Of a stretch of DNA of 64,000 nucleotides, positions 46,817 to 59,088 are shown one piece after another. This DNA comes from Serendipita indica DSM 11827 (taxonomy: Eukaryota; Basidiomycota; Agaricomycetes; Sebacinales; Serendipitaceae), in the NCBI GenBank assembly GCA_910890315.1, contig CAJVGD010000042.1, positions 1,984,001 through 2,048,000 of the forward strand. Direction: 5' to 3'. The first letter of the stretch is position 1, and the number at the start of each line of letters is the position of its first letter. The notes beneath the pieces are model-generated. The model saw only the letters and a program-made list of their open reading frames with translations, was not told where the DNA came from and searched no databases. The translations under genes and the position numbers were made by a program.

Positions 46817-48518
46817 CTAGTACCCAGCAGGTCCATACCCAGTGCTGTAGCTTCGTTGTCGTCTATAGCTCGGAGCACCCATCATGGGTTCTGCTACATA
46901 GCTTCCAGCAGGGTAAACGGCCCCTCCACCATAGCTGCCAGGCGGACCGACGGGTACGGCGGGCCCATACCCAGTACCATAGCTACTGGGTGCGCCCATA
47001 GGCTGCGCATAGTCGTCGACAGGGTAGACATCCGGTTGAGGAACGATGAGCGGCGCACGACCATATCCTCGTGGACTCGGCGGCATTTCCCCCGGGTACA
47101 TCACTGGCCCCGGAGCAATGTTATACCCGTTGACATTCGTATACCCTCCACCTATCCCACCAGTACCGATCGGGATGGACGAAACGGGTGGGCCAGCATA
47201 TCCAGCATCAGCCATACCGTAAGACAAGCTACCTCGTCGCGAGCGACTTCTCCTCCCAAAGGAGGAACTAGGTGTAAATCCAACCGACCGACCACGCTCG
47301 TAGAATGGCTCGGCATATCCACCGCCGACGAGAGGCGTATTGACGAGCCCACGGTTCGCATACTGTTGTTCTGGAGAGAGATAGGGCGCAATTCCACCTG
47401 CTGGGTCATACTGAAATGTAAAAATTCGCTCGGCCGTGGCCAGAGCCACCTCGGCGGTCTGATGGCGTCCTCGTCTCGACCTGTATGGGTTTGCGCGCGA
47501 CCACAGACGATTAGCTATAAAAATATATCAATAAAAACATTCTCTCGTCAAGAAAGAAACTAACCTTCGCCAATGGCCAACCCCGCAAGCGCCTCGCGCT
47601 CGCGCTCGAGGTCTGGATTCAGCGGGAGGTTCATGCTATTATGCTGAAACTCCCAAATACGAATAGCCTCATACCCAGCCGCCGCACCAAGCTCATCAGG
47701 CGTGCATTCGAGTGGATCCCGAAGGCCACCATAGACCTGGCGGTAAATTTGTTTTGCATGCTGGCGCGAATAACCCTGGACGGTGACGCCCACGGCAGAT
47801 TTGAAGCGATTCCAGAGCGAGTCGAAAAAGCCGCTGGACATGAGGAAGATGGGAGGTAAGCTGTCTGTGAGAACGAGGCTGGGAAGGCGACAAACCGTTC
47901 TGTATCGCCCGAGTGAGCCAGGTAATAGTCGTATCCACCCCCTATATGCATCAATAAGCAACGATATTAGCCACAGCCATAATGGTGGAGAATGACGCAG
48001 ACCGCCCATTAACAGGAGCATCCAGCGCAGTGTGGAATGGATAAAAGAAGAATAGACTAACATGTAGGGAGTGGATTATACGCTGGCATGGGCGGTGGAG
48101 GGAGGTCATAGTTGCTGGTGGCCCATCCTGGCGCATTCTGTTGGTAATAGCCATAATACGCCATTCCCTGTTTCTGAAACTGGACTTGCTTTTGTGCTGG
48201 ATGCCGCTGGAGAGCGTGTGGAGGAGCGGCAATGGCCTGCTGAACTGGTGGAGTCTTCCAAGGAGCAGTCTGGCTGCGGCGGGGCGTCTTTGAATTGATG
48301 AGCGACTTCCAGCCGCTGCCACTGTTGGATCCTTTTGTACTAAATGTCACAGATCGACCTCCATTCGACGAGGATTGAGAGTTGGACGGCGACGACTGTG
48401 TATTCCGGGATGGAGTGCGAGATGGGTAAGGTGTATAACTCGGATAAGGTAATGCACCTCCACTGGGAGGAGACGCAAAGGCATTGGCAGAAGAAGAGGA
48501 CGTCCACTCGGAGAGCAT
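46817..48518 (-). CDS. uncharacterised protein with CipC/DUF3759-like helical segment
   Basis: Function not known. The ATG at 48518 gives MLSEWTSSSSANAFASPPSG, a Ser/Pro/Gln-rich part with PGWATSNYDLPPPPMPAYNP. After an intron comes MSSGFFDSLWNRFKSAVG, then a helical segment ELGAAAGYEAIRIWEFQ and DLEREREALAGLAIGEANRL, reminiscent of the CipC/DUF3759 pattern (AAGYEA...EALAGLA). After another intron there is TAEVALATAERIFTFQYDP, and the C-terminal 180 residues are Gly/Pro/Tyr-rich (GYGRAPLIVP, YGTGYGPAV), ending STGYGPAGY. The low-complexity ends suggest phase separation or scaffolding, but this is inference. It lies between ATG2 and ATG5 on the same strand. Confidence 0.7.
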
Positions 48519-48664
48519 TTTACAAGTTTAGATCTCATCGGATTTCGACGCCGTGTTTATAGCTACAAGGTGCACCATGCCTTGCCTTTGCCTCATGCTA
48601 CCCATGCCACCATACAGTAAACATGACCCGTATAATGGTACAGTATTCACAGGATTAGTCTCCT

Positions 48665-50354
48665 CTACGCACCCCTTCCAAGCCCAACGACAATGCTCAC
48701 CCATCCATCCGCACCACTCATGCACGCCCCCAGCCACGCAAGCTCAGTCTCGAGCGGAACGACGACCCCATGCACTAGCACATGAGCAAGCGAGCCACCA
48801 CCGCCAGCCTTGTCCTCGGGTGGGAACAACAACGGCAAATGTGTCTCCATCAACGTCTTCACCGTCGCCGGCTGGCCACCAGCAGAGCTCGAATACCCAC
48901 CACTACTCCCCCCAGGATACAACCCAGCCGTCCCCGTCGTACCAAGCGGACTGCTCACCAACTGAGGAGAGCCAGGCGACTGCAACACACTCGTACTCGA
49001 ATCGGCATTGGCCAGCGGAGGCACCAGTGGTTGGATCACTGTCCCTGTCCCTGCACTCCCGGGTAACGTGCTCGCATACGTCGCAAGAGCGTGGTTCCCT
49101 CCCCATGTCAAATGAGGATGAAGGGGCGACATTGCGCTCCCTGAAGACGCCCCTCCAAACAGACTCGTGCCCCCACCAGCACCAGCACCAGGTAAACCTA
49201 CGTTCCCCGCTCGAGGAGACGTCGATGATCCAGTAGTGTTCGGTTGATCCGGCAGGTATATCCGTATTGGCACGGACCGGACGTTGTAGGCAGTGTCTCG
49301 GTCTTGCGGAGGAAGAGACGAAGCGGCCGTCGTCCCCGTATTAGGGTCAGTAGAGGGAGGCCGTGAACTCAGTGAGGAGCCGTGGAACGCTGATGGGGAC
49401 GTAGGAGCCGTTGGTGGGACAGGCGAAGGTGTGATCCGAGAGGCCACTCGCCAAAAGTCTTCAAAGTTGTCTGTGCCAGATTTCAGTCGATGAGCACCAA
49501 TAAAGAACTAAAGCTCACGATCTCGCAAGGCATCCCATATGCCATCCTGGTCCGCCTTTCGCAGCCCCGTAACGCGCTTGGTACTCCCCCACCGTAGAAA
49601 ATCTGCTTCTTTAAGTTGAGCCATAAACGATTGCTTCAATGCTTCTTGATTTGCAGCACCTCCCCCACTAATCCCGCTCTGGTGCTGTCGTTCGCTTCCA
49701 CCGGCCATTGGCGCTAAATGCAGAGTGAGTCGTAAAGGTACCGTTGGTTGAGGGAACACGACTGGAGCGTTTGAAGCTCCTCCAGAGGAGGGTGGATAGC
49801 TCGACGCTAGAGAGACGGTTTTCGACGCGACGTAGATGTCGTATAAGAGACCAATTGGCCAATTCCTTTTCAACATTAGCAAGAGAGACCAACTTTGTAT
49901 GCACGCACCATTTAACTACGCCCCCAAACTCGTCTTCGAACCACCAAGAGTCCTCCTTTAGATTCGCGCCTTCCCGCTCACTGAGAACAAGCTCAACGAG
50001 ATACTGTTTCAGTTCTGGGACAATCAACGGTAGATAACTGATCCTAGGGACCTGACGCAACACCAAAACATCAGCGCCCGCTCCTTCCCAAACCAAGCAC
50101 GCATTGAACAACCAGAAATACGAGTCAAATAGACATACCTGCAAGTAATAACTCTCTCCCAACCCTCTATCGCTCTCCGCTGGGAGCTCCTTTTGGTCGA
50201 TTCGAATCTCGAGTGGGACGCTGCCTTCCCATACAAGCCGTCGAAACAGTGTCGTCGTCGCAGATGCACTTGCCGCGCTCCCTGCTCCAGATCCCAGGCC
50301 AACGCCGCCCCCCAGCCCCGACGGAGACGCGATCCGTGACGGATATCCGGACAT
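48665..50354 (-). CDS. ATG5: autophagy protein 5
   Basis: Target of the Atg12 conjugation system; Atg12-Atg5-Atg16 acts as E3 for Atg8 lipidation. The ATG at 50354 gives MSGYPSRIASPSGLGGG, then the UblA fold: LFRRLVWEGSVPLEIRIDQK, ELPAESDRGLGESYYLQ, VPRISYLPLIVPELKQYLVE, WWFEDEFGGVVKW and NWPIGLLYDIYVA. The conserved lysine for Atg12 is the K in QLKEADFLRWGSTK. After DNFEDFWRVAS comes a long Gly/Ser/Pro-rich insert, then UblB: YNVRSVPIRIYLPDQPNT and VHGVVVPLETELAWLGACMS, ending VVGLGRGA. Introns follow GT..AG. The protein is longer than yeast Atg5 because of the low-complexity insert, common in basidiomycetes. Confidence 0.92.
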
Positions 50355-50540
50355 GGACGGTCTACTAGATTATATCCACAACCTTATGTCTATAAGAGTT
50401 TCCCGAGATGTTGACGAGATCGTGCCAGACGCGTGTTACAGTCAAAACAAACGCGGTCAGAACTGGTGTAGGGATCCAAAGCGCGGACACCACCGGAGTT
50501 GTGAGAATACAAGCGTAAATACAATTAGAGTATATTTCAT

Positions 50541-52758
50541 CTATCTCAATACTTGCAAAAGGGTTGATAAATGACTCGTCGCCTTTGTATTATCCTTTGC
50601 CACTTCCACGACGACGCTATACCTGTCCAGTGTAACGTACCCTCCACGCGACCGGTCCAAGCATATATCTGCGCGGAAGGGCATAGACGCAGCTCCCTTG
50701 CGTCGCGAGCACGTTGGGACCAAGTGGCGAGAATATCCCGGGTGAACAGGATACGGCACCAGCGAGGGCAATTGCCACCTTCGTAAATCTTTACTCCGCA
50801 CAAGGTATTTGCACGGCAAGTCGAGTATAGAGCAAAAGTGACATCCCGGGCTGAGCATCGTAAGCAGCGGGCCACGGTAGATGAAAGACGGCTCACGCGT
50901 GAGTAATAGACTTTTGGGCGCGGGCGTCCAGTGAGAACTCGAAGAGCGTCGGTCTAGACGTGAGGAATCCATGTACTCGGTCTACCAAGGGCAATCGTAT
51001 ATGAGCCGGGATGGCGTCCGTCAAAGTCAACCGTAGGACCGGGGTCAACTTTCTCGAGAGGAGTCTCCTTTCCAACAAGATGAAGAGAATATCCAATTCT
51101 GGGTACCAATGAGGGAATGATAGTTGTTCCAGGGACGGCAGTTTGTACGCGTCGCAAGCCAACGACTTGGTCACCGCAGTGACAGGTTGTAACTTTCCAT
51201 GAACTGTAATGCTCCGTAGTATCGGCAAGTCGAATGTAATAGACTTGTCCGTCGAGTCAAATGCCAATCGCAGGTCCAAGTCTGTCAAACTTGGCCACAT
51301 GAAGTCCCAAAATGCGATGGGATACGTTTCGGTAAAGGTGATTGTCAGCTTTCGTACCGTTTCCGAGGAAAGCATGTGAAACGTCAACGTCGCACAGTGG
51401 ATATTCAGCTCTCGAAGATGACAGCAGCGCTCAAACTCGTGTAGCCTATAACGAATGGGAGTTGGACAGCAGAACTCGCGAAGATTCTGGAGTTTCACCA
51501 GAGGAACCATGGTGCCCTGGTATACGAATGGTAGGGAGAGCGTTTCCGTGTTCGGTATGCACGAGAAGAGCCAGTCCCAAAAGGTTTGAGCATCTCCTCT
51601 GAACTTTCTCTCCATGGCTGATCGTACGGGCGGAAGTAGCACGACCTTGACCTCTCGCACGCTGGAGTCACCGACTGGAGGGTCATCGATTAGAGGGTAG
51701 AGCAGTAGTGATGATATTTCTGTGACCACAAGCTCAATCTTCAATATCTCCAGGGACTTTAGAGATATTATGGTCTCCAAAAAGCTTCGAAGATGCTGTG
51801 CGTCCACGCTAAAGTGCAGTTGGCGCAAAGTGGAGCGCATCTGGCTGATCAAACGGATTCCTTCACTGAAGTTTCTTTGTAAGTAAGACACTTCCGTCCA
51901 CCGCAGTGATACACTATCAAAGGATTGCGGGCCTCCATGATGCTCCATAGGGCAGAAAGAGACGGAACGAAGATTTGGGAGTGTCTGAAGTATCGGAATC
52001 ATCTGCGTCGCTTCACATCCAAGAGAAACACTAATTAATTGAGGATGTGAATCAGGTTGGAGCATTCCAAGAGAGGCACCTTGGATGTCGGCCAGCTGAG
52101 GATTCTGCTGAATAAATTCCCCTACACTACGTGAGTATGTCGTCGAGTCTCCAGTGGTGATATGTTCGAGATGCATCACCAATGATTTGAGAGCGGGAGT
52201 TGCGGGGAAGAGTTCGAGAAGACGCGTAGGCCGACCCGTACTACAGGTCCAATAGCAACATACGAGTTTCCTGATGCGCTTCGAGTGCGGGACGATGATT
52301 GGACCCATGTTGATGCGCCACGCCGAATCCTCGAAATAACCCTTGACAGAGATTTCCGTCTCGCGTGACCGTTCAATACACAGCATGATCAGCCTTTGAA
52401 GACTCGCATTAGAAGTGTCAATCTGCGTCCAGAAGCTGGGCTCGCAGGTAAGAAGGCGCCGCCATCTAGTAGAGACGGCCGTAAGCTGCTGTAGTGCCTT
52501 TATTCTCCTCCATAAAGTGTCTTGGCATAATATCTCATTGATGATCTGCAACCAAATCTCTACGGGAAAAGTGAAAAGTGGATCCACCCGGCGGTCATTG
52601 AGTGCCAGGAGTTTTCTGGTGATGTCGTTGTACTCGAGTGTCAGTTGATTTCGATCCAAGTTCAAATTGCCGATATGCCAAACACGCGAGAGTCGCTCTG
52701 CGAGCACTTGTCGGCGTAGCAGTTGTTCCTCGGTCCATTTTGCGGGTTGCGCCTCCAT
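50541..52758 (-). CDS. F-box protein, tandem paralogue 1
   Basis: Probable substrate receptor of an SCF ubiquitin ligase. The ATG at 52758 starts MEAQPAKWTEEQLLRRQV; the F-box-like motif is DPLFTFPVEIWLQIINEIL to EPSFWTQID (about residues 57-115), followed by leucine-rich-repeat-like stretches to about residue 610. The main exon ends KSITHA; a donor at GC|GTGAGC (phase 2) joins to C|CCGGGATGT..., giving APGCHFCSILDLPC. The last exon continues RADICLDRSRGGYVTLDRYS and ends STLLQVLR. The same join, phase and exon ending occur in the two paralogues at 53197 and 55913, which supports it. If not spliced, the protein would stop at KSITHA. Confidence 0.8.
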
Positions 52759-53196
52759 CCTAGATTAAAGTGGTATAAGAATGCCAACAGATCACACAAT
52801 GAAGAGCCCTCGCTCCTTAGTCGCCCAGAAGCCGAGGGCGGAGATGGTCGGGCTCAAAGGGTGAGGTGTACTAGTATTACGCAGAACACATGATAATAAA
52901 TACGGGTTTGTAGACCATTGTATAAGACACAACTGTATTAGAACATCCGGATGCATTATCAGATGGCGAGATTAGAATTATTGTCCATTTCACAAGCGAG
53001 GCAAGTAAACAGGATGATTGCGTATCTCCGCTAGTACTAACTCTTCAGAATCAGCAAGCAACTGTGGGCTCATGATGGTATGTTACCCAAAAGTTTGCAA
53101 ACAAGTCGTATATACGTATTGGAAACGAGACGTACTATTTCAACATCACTCATAATGCAACTTGATTGTCGGCGTCATTACACTCGACGATAAGAT
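52759..53196. other. intergenic between F-box genes 1 and 2
   Basis: 438 bp with no recognised gene; promoter of F-box 1 and 3' end of F-box 2. Confidence 0.45.
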
Positions 53197-55446
53197 CTAT
53201 TTGAGTAATTGGAGTAGTGTCGAGAAGCGGCTAGTCATCGTCTTTTCCTTTGCGATGGTGTTCGATGGGTAAACTATTGCACTATATCTATCCAGTGAAG
53301 CATGGCCGGCACTTGCTCGCTCGATGCACATTTGTGAGCGATGATCGGAGGTACGTAAGAACGGAGCAGTGCGACAGCGCTCTGACCAGCTATATAGAAC
53401 CTCCAGAGGACGAGAAGGATAAGGTGATACTTGTAAAAGCTTTCGCTTTTGTTCGCGCCCAGAGATATGATTTCTCGTAAGGCAGCTGCATGGCAAATCA
53501 AAGATGCAACAGTAATAGCACCCCTTGCTTCAAAGTTTGAGTAAGGTATATAATCAGGACAGTGCAAATTACCTATTATCGAGTATATTTCTGGCGCGGG
53601 CATCAACTGAGAGCTCGAAGAGTGTTGGTCGGGCCGTAAATAGTCCCCGTATCCTGTCCACCAAAAGTGATAATACATGAGAAGAGATGGCCTTGGATAT
53701 CGTGAGCCGTCCCAAAGGTTTCAGATCGGGTGAGAGGAGTCTCCGTTCCAAAAGGATGAAGAGAATGTCCAACTCTGGATTCGAGCCAGTGAATGATAAG
53801 CTCTCCAAGCAGGGCACCTTATTCTGGTCGCAAGCCAAGGAATGGATCACTGCAGTAGCTACCTGCAGCGTCCCGTCCACGTTGATCTCACTAAGGCTCG
53901 GTAAATCCAACGTAATCGGCTCGCTAGTAAAATCGAAAAAGAGTCGGAGACTCAGCACGCTCAAGTTTGGCCATCTGGATGCCCGAAATTCTATGGGATG
54001 TGCTTCTCTGAGCGTGATACCCAACGTGCGCGTAGTTTCCGAGGAGAGCATGAGAAGTGCTTCGGCTCCACATTCTAGATTCAAGTCCTGAAGCATAGAA
54101 CAGCACTCAAACTCGCTTATTTTGTACAGAATGACAGATTCGCAGCAGAACTGACGCAGTTTTGGGAGATTTGTTAAGGTGACCATGGTCGACCGGAGCA
54201 CAAAAGGTAAGGAGAGCTTTTCCGTGTTTGGTGTGCGCAAAAGCAGCCAGTCCCAAAACCTTTTGGCATCATCACCGAATAGAAAGTCCTCCGTCTCAAG
54301 ATCAGATGACGAGTACACGCGTAGCTCGCGGAGATTCGAACGCTCCTTGATAGTCTCTTCTAACAAGGATCGAAGAAGCAGTGGTGACAGATCTCCCAGG
54401 TCGAGGGATAGCGATGCTGCGTCGAGAACAATGAGATACCCCAATGCCTCCATAAGGTGACGCAGGTGTAGAGCATCGACGTTCAGGTAAAGGTTACGGA
54501 GTGTGGTGCGAAGTAGACCCAGAAGGGATATGCCCACCGCGTAGTTGTGTTGTATGTATGTCAGTTCGGTCCACGGGAGTGTTTTTTTCTCGATATGTGC
54601 CACTCTCGTCTGAAGCTCCATATGGCAGAAAGAGACAGAGCGGAGCTTTGGGAGCTTTCGAAGCGTCGAAATCGCCTGGCTTGCCTCACATCTGAGTGTA
54701 ATGTGAGTCAAATTGGGGAGCAACTCGGGCTGGAGCATTTCGTGGCAGACAATCCCTATATCCATCAATTGTGGGTTCCTTTGTATGAAATTTATAATAC
54801 TAGACATGTAGAGAGAATCCATACTCATCTCACCGAGGAGAAATAGGATGGTCTTTAGAGCGGGAGTTGTGGGGAAAAGTGATGGGAGCCGGGAGGCTCG
54901 AGTTGAGTCTACATTATACATGTATGAGGCCGAAATATGCTTGATGCGATGTGAATGGGGGGTTACAATCGCCGCAAGGTTTGCCTCCCACGCAGGATCC
55001 TCAAAGGTTCCAGATATATGCAGTTCTGCAGCTTGAGATCGTTCGAGGCAAGTCTTCGCAAGAGATAATATAATGTTTTTATAATCATCAACGAAGTAAC
55101 ACGCCTCGATTTGCGTCCAAAAGCTTGGTTCATTTATGATGAGAGACCGCCACAGAGTAGATACCGCCATTAGTTGCTGGATAGTCTTCATCTTGTTCAC
55201 GAAATCAGCGGGCAGAATCCATTGGATAATTTCAGACCAAATCTCCACTGGAAACACGGAAAGTGGGTCGTTTCCGCCATCCTCTAGCGCGAATAGATCC
55301 TTGGTGATCTCGTTGTACTCTTTCGTTACCTGATTTACGCTCGGGTCATTTGTATCAATCTCCCAGCGACTTGAGATGTAGTCGACAAGAGCTCGTTGAG
55401 ACCGTCGCAGTTGCTCCTTGGTCTGTGAGATGACCGTTACGTCCAT
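53197..55446 (-). CDS. F-box protein, tandem paralogue 2
   Basis: F-box/LRR-like paralogue of the genes at 50541 and 55913. The start is the ATG at 55446 (MDVTVISQTKEQLRRSQ). F-box: DPLSVFPVEIWSEIIQWIL to EPSFWTQIE. The LRR-like part includes LERSQAAELHISGTFEDPAW and FPTTPALKTILFLL. The main exon ends ARARNILDN; a phase-2 donor AG|GTAATT joins to an acceptor TTTGAAG|C to give SKGCYYCCIFDLPC, and the last exon runs to ERASAGHASLDRYSAIVYP and STLLQLLK. The Cys-x2-Cys motif and LDRYS are kept in all three genes. Confidence 0.8.
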
Positions 55447-55912
55447 ATGAGAGACCCAATGGAATTCCACGGCTACACGGAAGAATAGTCACGTTATGGA
55501 TGGTCCGCATGGAAAGAGGGGTCAAGATATAGAAATGCGAAGCGCGCGCTAAGCGAGATTGGAGAAGACACCAAAGGCGCCTACGAATGGCAATGTATAG
55601 TAAGCAATAAGGTACATGCCATGGTTCTTCAAGTGAGCCGTCTCCCACATCCAGAGGTAGCCGAATTCTACATCCGAATATCATGGGTTACACGATAAAT
55701 ATAAATCATGCGAACCGACGACCTTTTCCACTTTACCAACATTTCGAGGGCTTGCACATCTTACAACGGAAACACCATGTCGCTCGTGCTCTGCACTCAC
55801 TTCTCTGACAAACAAATATATCCACAGATTATATACTGTGGCTAGAATCTTAGCTTATTGGCAGGGGTGGGGAAGCCATCGTGCGGCTCTATTACAAGAA
55901 GCAAGGAGAATG
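55447..55912. other. intergenic between F-box genes 2 and 3
   Basis: 466 bp, no recognised gene; promoter of F-box 2 and 3' end of F-box 3. Confidence 0.45.
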
Positions 55913-58174
55913 CTATTTGAGTACTCGAAGTAATGTAGATAGGCGATTAGTCTTCTTTTGCTTTCTGTCCGCTGGGTGAACGATGACACTATACCTGTCT
56001 AGTGCGACACGACCTTCGTTTGCTCGCTCGAAGCACATATCTGTGCGATGATAATTACGCAAGAACATAGCAGCGTGAACGCGTTCCGGCCAACTGCCCA
56101 GAACCTCCATGGGACTAGAGGGATATGGCGGTATCTGCAATAGCTGTCTCTTTCTTTTCTGTCCGGAGATACGGTCCCTTGGCAGTTGGTTACAGGGTAG
56201 ATTGAGTATGCGACAGAAATAACATCCTGTACTAGATAGAGGTAAGTCAAGCATCCCGCCCGTCCGAATAGCTTACATGTCAGTATCTAGTACAGCTTTA
56301 GCGTGCACGTCAACCGATAGATCAAAGAGTGTTGGTCGAGCTGTGAATAGTCCTTGAATTCTTTCCACCAAAAGTGATAATATACCACTAGGGATAGACT
56401 TGGATATAGTGAGCCGCATCAACGGTTTGAGATCGCTTGAGAGGAGCCTCCTCTCTAAGAGGATGAAGAGAAGGTCCAACTCCGGATACCAGCGCGGGAA
56501 CAATATATGTTCCAAACACGGCACCTTGTGCGCATCGCAAGCTAGCGAGCGGGTCACTGCAGTGACTGGTTGTAGCCTCCCGTCCACTTCGATCTCTCTG
56601 AGTTGCGGAAGATGGAACGTAATCGGCTCGCTTGTAGACTCGAAAGCCAATCGGAGATTCAGTGTGGTTAGGCTTGGCCATTTGAATGCCAAGAATTCGA
56701 TGGGGTGTACTTCAGTGAATGTGATAGCCAGCTTACGTACCGTTTCCGACGAGAGCATGAGAAATGTCACGGCCCCACATTGTAGATTGAGCTCCTGAAG
56801 ACTTGAGCAGGAATCGACTTCGCGCAGGTGGTAAAGAATGACAGATCCACAGTAGAATCGACGAAGCTTTTTAAGATTCGTTAACGACACCATAGTCGAT
56901 TGGAACGCGAAAGGCAAGAAGAGCGCTTCTGTATTAGGTATGCGCAACAGGAGCCAGTTCCAAAGGGTTTCAGGATCTGTGCCAAATCGAGAGTCCATCG
57001 CTATCCGATGATAGTATGTTGAGAATACGTCGACCTTCCGGACATTTGAATATTCGTTGACAGGCTCGTCTAGAACTGATCGAAGAAGTAATGGTGATAG
57101 ATTGCCCAGGTCAAGGAATAAGGTCAACATCTCGAGGACGGCAAGATATCCCAAGGCCTCCATAAAGTCTCGCAGGTGTAAGGCGTCAACCTTGAGGTGA
57201 AGATCACGAAGGGAGGCACGAAGGAGACCGATCAAAAAGATGCCAACTCCATGGTTGAGTTGTGTATACTTCAGTTTGGTCCAGGGGAGGGGTTCATTGG
57301 TGTCGCAAGGTTGCGGCCGAGGCGGAGGCCACAGATCATGAAATGTGACAGAGCGGAGCCTTGGGAATTTTCGAAGGACAGGAATCGCCTGTGTCGCTTC
57401 ACATTTGAGTGAAATGCGAGACAGACTAGAAAGTGAATCGGGTTGAAGCAGTGCATGGCAGGCACCCCGGATATCCGTTAGCTGCGGGTTCTGGTGTATA
57501 AAATGCCTGATACTACATACGTAGGCAGAATCTTGGCTGATTTCATCGTGGGGGAGTTGCACCGTCAATGCTTTCAGCACAGGAGTGATGGGGAAAAGCG
57601 ATAAAAGTCGTGTGGCTCGCGCGGAATCTCTATTATATATGCGTACCAATATAATTTCTTTGATACGATGTGCATGAGGAGTTATCACCGTGCCAAGGTT
57701 TGCCTCCCACGCAGGGTCTTCGAAGGTCCCGCAGATAGAGAGCTCTGCAGCCTGAGACCGTTCGATACAGAGTTTGATAAGAGGAGTATGAAATTTTTTT
57801 GAGTTCAAATAGAAATGATATGTGTCTATCTGTGTCCAAAAGGACGGCTCGTGTATGATGAGGCGCCTCCAATGAGTGGATACCGCCATAAATTGTTGAA
57901 GCGTCTTCATCTTGGCCAGGAAAGAAGTAATTGATGGTGGTAGGACATCCTTGATGATTTCTGACCAAATTTCCACGGGCAACACGGAGAGTGGGTCCAC
58001 TCTGCGACGTTTCTCTAGTGCTGATAGACTCATGACAGTTTCATTGTACTCGTTCATGACATGTTGTAGGTTCTGGCTATCCGTAGCGGTTTCCCAGTGA
58101 CTTGCGAGTTGCTCTACAAGGGCTTGTTGATCCAGTCGCAGTTGCTCCTCCTCTGAAACCACTACTGTATCCAT
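55913..58174 (-). CDS. F-box protein, tandem paralogue 3
   Basis: Third F-box paralogue. The ATG at 58174 gives MDTVVVSEEEQLRLDQQ; the frame stays open upstream but without ATG. F-box: DPLSVLPVEIWSEIIKDVL to EPSFWTQID. Shared LRR-like marks: IERSQAAELSICGTFEDPAW and FPITPVLKALTV. The main exon ends KAVLDTD plus AT; donor GTAAGC joins to acceptor TCTAG|T, giving TGCYFCRILNLPC and then RANEGRVALDRYSVIVHP, ending STLLRVLK. It is closer to paralogue 2 than to 1 by eye. Confidence 0.8.
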
Positions 58175-58390
58175 ATGATTCTCTCTGCCACAAATACGGC
58201 AATTAAGGCAATAGTCACGCAGATACGCGCGAAATTCGTCACTGGTCGGTCCCACGCAGAGATGGAGAGGTCCAAGTTGTGAGGCAAGCGAGTCAGGGAT
58301 GGCACCGGACGCGCGCCAGTACGAGAAATAACTGGAAGTAACTTTCGCCGGGCATGTGGTACCACCGCGGTTTGGACTCCACGTCGATGA

Positions 58391-58901
58391 TTACAAAACA
58401 GTTGCCTTCTCTTCACGAGGAGAATGCGCAAAAGGAGACCACTTGCAGTCATTTTTAGCCATGTCTGAGCTCACAGTAGCCTGCGCTACGTCGACAAGGC
58501 TGTAAAAACAAGGCAGAATTAGGCGTTGGGCGGACTGAGCGCACTTGGAAAGATTCAGCCAGATAGATCGGTCAAAAATAGGTACATTGGCACAATCTAT
58601 TCTCTGCCACATTGGATCTCCTTGGGCCACACGGGCGCGCTGGTCCGACAACTTTACCATTTACAGTCTTAGTCCCTCTCAGCAATGCATCGTATTCTTC
58701 CCAATATTTAGTTTGATGTCGAATCAGAGTCTCCGCACTCACTGCCTTTTGCCCATCGGAACTCGCATCCACAGCCCCGTCGGGAACAGGACAGCCTCGA
58801 TGGAACAGTAAGAGCGTGGCTCGTTGTCACCGGAGTCACTGATGAAATAGATCCACGTTCACATTCGAGTACTCACAGCTCCCCCACCACGCCTCCTCCA
58901 T
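58391..58901 (-). CDS. small hypothetical protein
   Basis: No known family. The ATG at 58901 gives MEEAWWGS, an intron joins to CPVPDGAVDASSDGQKAVSA and ETLIRHQTKYWEEYDALLRG, and a short (37-nt) possible intron at about 58631-58667 leads to DPMWQRIDCANVPIFDRSIW and later LILPCFYSLVDVAQATVSSD. It ends SPREEKATVL at 58391. The coherent frames and splice ends support a gene, but the second intron is unusually short, so the model is weak. It lies directly upstream of F-box 3 on the same strand. Confidence 0.4.
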
Positions 58902-59088
58902 ATCTGCGCATTGCTCAATTCGTTCACACGACCTCGGGCCATATTTAACACGTACGTCCTTTCATCTCGGATCTCTGGATACCCCTTCGTTCATCTCTTC
59001 TGTCGCTTTTCTATCAAACTCACTTTAGCTGGCCCTATTCTTATTCGCATTACTCTAGACCACACCTCGACTCTAATCAGAGGAAGCA

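Noticed and set aside
48553-49236. Plus-strand His/Pro-rich frame over ATG5
   Set aside because: Antisense of the Gly/Ser/Pro-rich ATG5 insert; ATG5 motifs on the minus strand explain the region.
50546-50896. Alternative frame of the F-box 1 last exon (DVTFALYSTCRANTLCG...)
   Set aside because: Three-way comparison of the paralogues favours the GCHFC frame: motif order, LDRYS and the C-terminal ending are kept only there.
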